DNA from: Monodelphis domestica
Lineage: Eukaryota; Chordata; Mammalia; Didelphimorphia; Didelphidae
Direction of reading: 5' to 3'
Assembly: GCF_027887165.1 (NCBI RefSeq)
Contig: NC_077227.1
Coordinates: 347,167,707 to 347,231,706, forward strand
Length of the DNA stretch: 64,000 nt
Below are positions 56,416 through 64,000 of this stretch, in pieces. The notes below the pieces were generated by a model. The model saw nothing but the letters and a program-made list of their open reading frames with translations, was not told the DNA's origin and searched no databases. A program made the translations under genes and the position numbers. Each line of letters begins with the position of its first letter. Position 1 is the stretch's first letter.

Positions 56416-57404
56416 CTGTAGAGAATCTTAGAGATCTACTTGCTTAACTATATTTTTATAGAGGAGAGAAAATAAGGTTCAGAGTTAGTCAGAGCAGGGT
56501 CTAGAACTTGGTTCTCCTGCCTCCCAGACCAGAATCTATCAGGTGGGTCATTAAAATTTAGTTTCCCTCAAAGTCACATTCTAGAGATGTGGTTCTGGGC
56601 TTATAACTCAGGTCAAGAAGTTAAGTAGGGGAAGGGAGCTCCCCATGGTTTTTCCTGATGAACCCTGAGCTAAGATCTAATTCCTAAGAAAATGTAAGTA
56701 GCCCAAGAAAGTAAAACTTCAAAGAAAAGAAAGTCCCAAGGGTGTTGGAGGAGGCAACAACATTTCTAGAAAGTAATGACTCTCTCAGTTGCCTAGTTCC
56801 ATCTGAAGTATTCTGACTTCCATCAGGGGACACATGTGTGATCCAGCTCTCCTCTGCAGGAGATCTTTGAAGTGCTCCTTCCTTCATCCACAAGAGAAAT
56901 AAAATGAAGAAACAATAGTCTAGAGAAGTGAGATTTTGCCTAAGGTCACAAAGCTAGTTTAATTGGGAGAAGAAAAACTCAAGTTCAGATCCTTTAAAAT
57001 CAGGGCCTTCTTTGAGTCATGGAACCTTTTGGCAGTCTAGTAAAGCCTAGGGAACCCTACTTAGAATAACGATTTTAAGTAATGGAAGGAAATATTAAAT
57101 TTTTGTTAGAGGTTAGTTTAAATAAAGATCAAATTTTTCCCCATTCAAATATATGGATCCCTTGAATTCTGTCTAGGGATGTTTGATCTCTCTCTTTTCC
57201 TCTAAATCTAGAACCAGTATTTTTCCTTCCCTGATTTTCATTCTTATTTGCCATCTCATCCTTGCCCAGTTCCTTTGAACACACTAATTAACAATTAAGG
57301 AGTCTAAAATCTAATCTTCCATCTCAGTTTGAGGGACAATTATCTTAGGATCATTGTCCTTCTTTTATGAAACATTTCTGAGTTTTACTGAAATATTTCT
57401 CTCC

Positions 57405-58099
57405 TGTAAAGATCAAAATTAATATCCAATATTCCAAGTGTTATATTTAACAATATTTATTAAATATTTATCTTGAAGTATAAGGAAGTAAGGCCAGCAA
57501 AAACCAAGAGACGCACCTCCCTCCTCCATCAGGATCCAGAGAGAGCCCATGGGCAGAAAAAACCACTCAAAACTCCCCCCAGTAAGGAGATGCACAAACA
57601 GGAAAAAGAAAAGGGGATTATGGGAAATGTAGACTCTAGGATTCAAGATTCTAAATCAATACATACCCCCTGTGATCCTTTGGGAGACCAGTCTCCCCAG
57701 TGGATCATGAAAACATAACTAACTTATAACTTGAACTAAAGGTATATACAAATATTACAGTTTTTAATGGGAAATTATAATAATTTAGGGATAAGAGGAA
57801 AATAAAAGGGAAAAGGAACAAAACCAATAATAGGTGCATTGACAAAAAGTCAATTAGGGAGCAGACCCCTTTGGCATAAGAGTGTACATTCAAAAACAAA
57901 AGCATTCAACATCCCCAAAGTTCAAATTTGCCATATCTCAAAGTTCACTCTGGATCTTCTGGTACAGTGTGTGGTTTCTGCAGCTATCTTCACAGCTCCT
58001 TCTAGATTCTGGGAGGTATTCTATTGTTTTAAATTTGGCTCAAATTCAAGTCAAAGTTCACAACAATAACTTAGTACCCCTGAGGAAAATTATGATACA
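57405..58099 (-). mobile_element. LTR (about 695 bp), antisense, related to the 50,518 LTR
   Basis: On the - strand it begins TGTATCATAATTTTCC immediately after a polypurine tract and ends GATCTTTACA. It has AATAAA signals near 57,460-57,470 and shares the ATATTCCAAGT block (+ strand, 57,428-) near the same end as the 50,518 LTR. Its 57,476-57,530 part also occurs in inverted form at 59,318-59,370. Confidence 0.6.
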
Positions 58100-58114
58100 T
58101 CCCCCCCAAGGAGG
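58100..58114 (-). other. Polypurine tract of the second LTR element
   Basis: On the - strand CCTCCTTGGGGGGGA abuts the LTR start, the same arrangement as at 51,264-51,276. Confidence 0.6.
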
Positions 58115-59317
58115 ATATTGGGATGCATGTAGGAATTACACAGAGATACATGGTCAAGTCATAAGGCATATGAATCAAGTATCAAAAAAATCAAGGAATC
58201 AAAGAAATTAAAATAAAAAAATAACTTTTGAGTCAGATAAAAATATAAAAAGAAAACTTGAAGAAAAAATTCTAGGAATAAGGGAAAAAGAAAAGGAAGA
58301 AAAAAAGGAAAAAAAATATCACAACTCACAACAGGTTCTTGAAGTGATCCACATCCCATAAGCATACAAAAACGAACCCAGTTTAGCAGTCTGGACTACA
58401 GTATGTTGTCACATCATGAGAGAAAATAGAAAAAGAGACTAGATCTCGAGACAAATACAAAATAGAATTTCCTGGTTCAACCTTTTCCTTTTTTTTTGGG
58501 GGGGGGGGAGGGAGGATAATGGAGCCAGAGAAAATGATGTTATATGTATGATATAGAGTGTGGCACAAGGAAATCTTGTGTTTAATGCATGTTAAACAGC
58601 TGCAACCTCAAGTCTCATACATGATCAAGTCATTGTGCCTTTTGTGCAGAATGTCATCAATCCCTGTAGGATTGGTTTCTTTCATCTTTTTGTGCTTGTT
58701 TGGCACTTTGCAAGTCAAGTTCTGTGCTCCTTTGTGGTCCGTTTGTCCTTGGATTAGATGTAGTCATTGAGCAAAAGTCTCATAATAATTAAATAACTAG
58801 TGGCAGATTGCCATAGTCTAAAGCTTTTTGAGTATTTTTTTATATTATAAGTAAATGGACACCTTTGGTTTGCTACTGCAAAAAGTTAAAAAAAATAGTT
58901 AAAATTTTTTTTTCAATACTAGTGGCATGTTTCAAAGGCAAAAAATTAGAAAAGAAGGAAAAATCAAATACTGTATGACACATGTAGGAAGAAAATAAAT
59001 TTTAAAATTGTATATATTTCACAATTGCAGAGGTAAAGTATAGGGACTAGTTTTCAAAAAATAAGATCCATTTCCTCTTTGATTTACCATGATCCACTGT
59101 GTGAGGGCAAATAAGGCAGATAAAATGATGTGAGTGCAAATGAGGTAGACAAAGCAATAATAAATTCAATAAAATACAAAAAAAAATTAGGAAAGGCACA
59201 AAATGTTACAAAAGGCACATTAGGTCAAGATAGGTCACTAATGCAGATTTTCTTCTATGAGGTTGTACATGTATTGCCCTACGAGGCAATTTGTGCAAAT
59301 ACAAGGATCAATCCTGG
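58115..59317 (-). mobile_element. Probable internal region of the second LTR element, non-coding
   Basis: AT-rich sequence with a purine-rich stretch (58,160-58,320) and a T9G12-type run near 58,490-58,509. No frame resembles gag, pol or env. Confidence 0.35.
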
Positions 59318-59370
59318 TGGAGGAGGGAGGAGCAGCTCTTGGTTTTTGCCATCCTTACTTCCTTGAAGGG
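59318..59370 (+). repeat. Inverted partial copy of the 57,476 LTR segment
   Basis: GGTGGAGGAGGGAGGAGCAG then CTCTTGGTTTTTGCC and CTTACTTCCTT match the complement of 57,476-57,535 almost base for base. Confidence 0.7.
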
Positions 59371-60095
59371 AGGAAAGGGTTCCCAAGGTTATAAGTCAAG
59401 AGCATTCCAGGCCTGGGAAAAAATCCGGACAAAAGTACAGAATTGAAAGGTGAGATGTCTTTGTACAAGTTGAGGTGTGTTAGTAAAAATTCACAATATG
59501 CTTTCTTTTTTTAAAAACCTGTAATTTATTTATTAAATGTTATAAATTCATTTAAAATATGTTTTAATGCAAAATACTTTTGCTTTATTATTGTCATTGC
59601 TATTATAAAAAAGGGGAATCTGGGATTTGGATTTTTTAAAACATCAGGTGAAAAGTAGCCCCACACAGAAGTTTCCCATTTCCATGGCTAGTGGTGATGG
59701 TTAGGAGACTGCCATTTCCCAGACTCATCACCATTTCTATTTGGAAGAAGTGGAGATAGTAAAAGAAGGTTTGATAAGAAGACAATTTCTTTAGTGCAGG
59801 TGAGTTCAACAAGCTCCTTTTCTCATTTTCGCTTCTTCTGATGTTGACCACACAACATACCTTTAAGTTTAACCCATCTATTTTAAAATCAAGACAACTG
59901 ACAAAACAATAATAAATCCAACCCTAATTTGTAGCATTTACCTATTTCCAACATATAAATGCTCATACTGAAAACTTCATAACTGGCTAGAGGGAGCAAA
60001 TCAGAGCAGGCTCTAGCACACTTCAATACAGTTAGCAACAAGTAGCTCAGGTTAGCTAAAACACCAAGAGGGAATGAAAGGGAATAATGTGCTAC
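59371..60095. other. Unclassified sequence
   Basis: No gene. AT-rich stretch 59,500-59,600. A GAATGCTC/AAATGCTCATACTGAAAAC string near 59,960 recurs as GAATGTTCACACTGAAAAT near 62,217, so an unnamed repeat may be present. Confidence 0.4.
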
Positions 60096-60964
60096 CAGAC
60101 TGGTAAGATAAATAGGAGAAGATTATATAAGGTTTAAAATCTTAGACAGAGGAGTTGATATTTGGACCTTGAGCTAACGGAGCTATTGAAGATGTATAAG
60201 CAATGGATTAGACATGATTAGACCTCTATTTTAGGGATATAAAATTGGCAGCTTTTTGAGGGGGGATGAAGGGAGAAAACAAAAGCAGGCAGATCAATTA
60301 GAAGATTCGCCATTGAGGTAAGCAATGATAAGGGACTTAACTAGAGTGGTGGCTATGAAAGTAGAGAGAAGAGAATGATGTAAGAGATGGAAGGCGTATC
60401 ATTTATAACACTTGACAATTGATTGGCTATGGAGAATGAAGGAAAATGATAGACTGAGAATAACAATGAGAAGTCCATCCTAGGCAATGGAAAGATGGTG
60501 ATGAAGGCATGAAGGTAGGAAGTTTACAGACAGTCTTCAGGGGAAAGAATGAGTGCCGTTTTGGACAAGTATTCAAATTGCTTGTAGGACATCGAGGTAG
60601 AGGAAACCAGTGGTTGAACAGGGAAAAGATGACTCAGGAAGTGGACAATGTTGCCAAAAGAATGGAAAGCAGAAAAGGGAATAGTCAATGGTATCAAATG
60701 CTTCATACCCCACAATGATCATGAGAAGTAATCATTGAGATCATAACTAACCAAAGAGAGAACACTTTCAGTCTAGTGGAGGTGTCAAGAGTGGGATAAC
60801 AAGAGAATGAGGAATAAAAGGGAGGAGAGGAAGTATAAACATGTGTAGATAGTTTTTGTTCTAGGAAATTGCCTGTGAGGAGGAGAAATATTGGACAATG
60901 ACTTGAGGGAATTACATGCAAGTAAGGGTTTATGAAGTATAGGGAAGAATAGCATATTTGTAAG

Positions 60965-61410
60965 CAACAGGAGTAGTTTATATTTATATAGTACTTGAAA
61001 GTTTGCAAGGAATTTTACAAATATTACTTCATTTGGTCTTCACAACAGTCCTAGGCTATTGGTGTTATTATTGTCTCCCTTTTATTTTATTTTTTTAAAA
61101 AACCCTTACCTTCTTGGCTCCAAGGCAGAAGAGTGGTAAGGGCTAGGCAATGGGGGGTCAAGTGACTTGCCCAGGGTCACACAGCTGGAAGTGTCTGAGG
61201 CCACATTTGAACCTCGGACCTCCCATCTCTAGGCCTGGCTCTCAATCCATCTGCCCCCTATCATCTCCCTTTTAATTTAAGAACTATGGCTGAGAGAGGT
61301 TAAGGGACTTGCCTATGGTCATGAAGTTAAATAAGTATCAAAGGTAGAATTGAAATTCAGATCTTCCTGATTCCAAGTCCAGCAGCCTATCCACTAGGAA
61401 ACGTAGTTGC
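60965..61410 (-). repeat. MIR/THER-type CORE-SINE split by a SINE
   Basis: Halves 60,965-61,085 and 61,260-61,410 join around the SINE at 61,090-61,259. ATTGTCTCCCTTTTA and ATCATCTCCCTTTTA flank the insertion as a worn 15-bp duplication. Confidence 0.7.
61090..61259 (-). repeat. tRNA-derived marsupial SINE
   Basis: AACCCTTACCTTCTTGGC, GGCAGAAGAGTGGTAAGGGC, TCCCATCTCTAGGCCTGGC. Confidence 0.9.
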
Positions 61411-61777
61411 CAATGGGAGAAGTCTGTAGGTAGAGAAAGATTGAGAATTAGAGTGGGTATGCAGATATTTGAGAACTGGAGGGGATTAGAGGAAGTAGGG
61501 TTAAGAGCACAAGCATTCAGATTAGCTTTGGCACTGAGAGGGTCCACTCTGGAGCAAAAGAAGAGAGACTGATAGCTAATGTTAAGAGAGGTTGAAGTAC
61601 AGAATTGAAACAGAGGTTGAGCTCATGATAGATGACCTCTGTTTTCTCATTCAGTCAAGGATTTGCCAAGGGTGGTGGGGATTGTATAAATGGTTTGAGG
61701 AAGGAAGAAAAGGTTTGAACCAGCCACAATGGGTATTAGAATAGAGAGTCAATTGATAAAGAATAAAAGAACTACAG

Positions 61778-61778
61778 T

Positions 61779-61805
<27 letters not shown>
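61778..61805 (+). repeat. (CA)14 microsatellite
   Basis: About 14 perfect CA units followed by GAGTGAGGG. Confidence 0.95.
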
Positions 61806-61809
<4 letters not shown>

Positions 61810-61829
61810 GAGGGCTCTGTTAATATTAG

Positions 61830-62170
61830 ATAGTCAATAAGGATTTGTTAAGTGCCTACTATGTGTCAGTGCTGGAGTTACAAAAAAGGTCAAAAGATAG
61901 TTCATATCCTTGAGTAGCTCACAATCTAGGGAAATGCAACATGCATATGACTATGTACAAATAAGTTATTTACAGGAAATAACTGGTGATAATCAGCTTG
62001 GAGAAGGCACTAGAATTGAGATAAATTTGGAAAGACTTCCTGTAAAAGGTAAAATTTTTGTTGGGATCTGAAGGAAGCTGGGATGTAAAAGAGAGAGAGA
62101 GGGAAAACATTCCAGGCATGGGAGAAGGTCAATGAAAATGCCCAGAGTCAGGAAATGGAGTAAACAAAGT
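61830..62170 (+). repeat. MIR/THER-type module with old flanking repeat
   Basis: TTAAGTGCCTACTATGTGTC and TATCCTTGAGTAGCTCACAATC (61,850-61,930), then AAGACTTCCTGTAAAAGG and ATTCCAGGCATGGGAG, a string also near 59,402. Confidence 0.6.
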
Positions 62171-62935
62171 CATAATTCAAGCTCTGATTTCTAGTATTTG
62201 CTGATTTCCAAAGTGTGAATGTTCACACTGAAAATTTAACTCTCATTAGTTGGTTCAAGCTGGCTCCAGTACACCCCTGGAGGGAAGTTATGCTGCCAAG
62301 AATGGAAGAAAATGAAACAGATTTACATAGGACAATGAAATATTTGGATAAGCAATAAGGAGAAAGTCCCTGCTGATATAGGTTATGAAGCACTACTCTA
62401 TACGAGAGGCCCTTTGCAGTCTGCTCTAGAGGAATAATAAACAAGATAACAAAGGTAGCACAGATTGAAGTGTGCATGGGTTTTGATGGGAGGCAGACCC
62501 ACATCTATGAGGTCATGGATTTACCCAAGTATCAAAGCAAGTCAACAACAGATATGTACCTATGTGAAGGTAGAGGAATAGATGATTTCCTACGCCTTTT
62601 GATCTTGACCCAATAACCACACTTGGAGGAAACTGAGGCTTTGACTCAATCCTTTTAGAAAAACCACTTTGGCATTGTACCATAATCACATCTATAATAG
62701 GAAAGCTCATGTTATTAAGAGTTGGACAGTTTTTTAGAACTGTCTACTCCTGACAACTGCTCTTAGCAATATTAACTCACCACAAGAAGATACTTCAATC
62801 CCACAGAGCAATTGCCATATGCAAGCCCACATATATATGAAGCATAGCAATTGATCTCTATTATGACATATATGATTTCTTAATAGAATGACCTGAAGTT
62901 GGAGATGACATAGTTGGATTTAGACATCAGAAAAA
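62171..62935. other. Unclassified sequence
   Basis: No gene or named repeat. Confidence 0.4.
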
Positions 62936-63019
62936 AGACAAGCATAAAGGGACATTTAATTATACAAAAATTTAAGATCTACTGTGTACAAGGCATTGTG
63001 GGAAATGTTATAAAGTACA

Positions 63020-63195
63020 AACTATAGATAGATAATATAGAGAGAAATATCTGAGATATAATTTTTGCTCTCAGAGATTTTATGATCTATGAGATAAAGA
63101 TATATAAATATAGATATATACATACAGATAGAAATATCTGATACATTTTTTGCCCTTAGGGGACTTATGATCTCTTAAGATAGATAAATATGTAC
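63020..63195 (+). repeat. Imperfect tandem duplication, ~85-95 base unit
   Basis: GAAATATCTGAGATATAATTTTTGCTC and TTTATGATCT in the first unit are matched by GAAATATCTGATACATTTTTTGCCC and CTTATGATCT in the second, with TAGATA-rich spacers. Confidence 0.7.
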
Positions 63196-63738
63196 ACAAA
63201 TGACTATAATCCATTTTGTAATATGTCAATCACACTGGAAAAGTACCACAACATATTCTGTGAGATTTGAGATGGAGAAGGAGAAAGAAATTACTTCTTG
63301 TTATAAAAAATAGGAGAACTTCCCAGGAGCTGATGACTTTTGACTTGGCCTTAATTTTTCTAAGGTGGCTGCAAATTGAGAAAAATTTAATAACTATTAG
63401 GAAAACATCCCTATTTGTCTATCTTCATATCAATCCCGTTTCCCTACTTGCATCCTCATGCCTGGAATTATCTCTAGAAAGTTTGACTCCTAGGTTTAAA
63501 GCCAACCCTGGTACTTACTGATTGGTACAATTTAAAAAATCTGTTCACTGGTTTAATACTTAAGCCATCCCTACTGCTTGTCACTAGGTACTAAAGTATC
63601 AACACAGGATTTAATGGGTTTTGGCATTTTTCCCACAAGCCTTTGCTTTCTTCTTACCCCACCATCCCCAGTCCGAACATTGGAAGCCCCTTGTGCATTC
63701 ATCTTAAAAGCCAAATAAAATGGACAGAGTTTTAAGGT

Positions 63739-64000
63739 TTTTTTTTTTTTTTAAGTAGTAATACTTTAATTTCTCTTCACACACACATGTTTTCCTTTTC
63801 CTCTGCTGGGCTCAGATGCTAGTTGTACATTGCCACAGTCCAGGAAAGGACCTGCGGGTCTCCCTTGGCAGATGCTGCCACTGTTATATCCTAGGGGCCC
63901 TGCAGGCAGCCCCTGGCAAAATTTTTAATTCAACATCAAACTTCAACTTGAAATTTGAAAAAAAAAAATTGACAAGATGTCACTGTCTCTGAACCTAGCA
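63739..64000 (-). pseudogene. 3' end of a - strand transcript or retrocopy, cut by the window
   Basis: On the - strand the sequence ends in a run of about 16 A (63,739-63,754), with an ATTAAA signal about 15-20 bases upstream, and a GC-richer body (63,830-63,920) unlike the surroundings. This is what a processed retrocopy looks like, but a genuine gene end cannot be excluded. The far end and any duplication are outside the window. Confidence 0.45.

Larger units (their letters stand above)
60096..61600 (+). repeat. Ancient interspersed repeat, second copy, with MIR and SINE insertions
   Basis: ACCTTGAGCTAACGGAGCTATTG, GATTAGACCTCTATTTTAGGG and GAGTGGTGGCTATG run like the element at 33,950-35,165. 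It appears again around 61,560-61,730. Family not named. Confidence 0.45.

Overview
This is vertebrate nuclear DNA, almost certainly from a marsupial. It holds one recognisable gene, the two-exon transcription factor POU4F3 (Brn-3c), on the + strand at 4,350-5,656. The rest is non-coding. The marsupial assignment rests on the repeats: many copies of a tRNA-derived SINE with the box-A-like core TGGCTCAGTGGATT, and a second SINE family whose 3' half reads GAGCTGGAGAAGGAAATG (the MAR1 type, named from memory). L1, L2, MIR/THER-type CORE-SINEs, a hAT DNA element and LTR elements accompany them. The species cannot be told from sequence alone.

Layout. 1-4,000: promoter-distal flank with an L2 tail split by a 719-bp composite SINE, then a GC-richer stretch with an octamer motif, E-box and GC box. 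4,044-7,030: POU4F3 with TATA-like box, exon 1, a 293-bp intron, exon 2 and probable 3' UTR. 7,030-11,340: mostly repeat-poor flank with a C23 homopolymer and an AT-rich block full of homeodomain/POU-type sites, a plausible regulatory region. 11,340-44,600: dense nested repeats, including a 441-bp polypyrimidine microsatellite, a 3.3-kb 5'-truncated L1 with a broken reverse-transcriptase active site, an old antisense L1 split by an endogenous retrovirus fragment, two 213-bp hAT copies, two related LTRs in opposite orientation, an unidentified retrocopy, and an L2 interrupted by three SINEs. 44,600-46,640 and 54,950-55,540: repeat-poor islands that could be conserved non-coding elements. 50,518-52,280 and 57,405-59,400: two LTRs each abutting a polypurine tract on the - strand, with internal regions that show no coding capacity. 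The last 260 bases look like the 3' end of a - strand transcript or retrocopy that leaves the window.

From general knowledge, mammalian POU4F3 lies in a sparse interval between RBM27 and TCERG1, which fits a single-gene window with a long gene-free downstream flank. No tRNA, rRNA, CRISPR array, operon or bacterial feature is present. No novel protein-coding system was found. The most noteworthy items are the composite SINE, the paired non-coding LTR elements, the nested insertions with readable target-site duplications, and the candidate POU4F3 regulatory islands.
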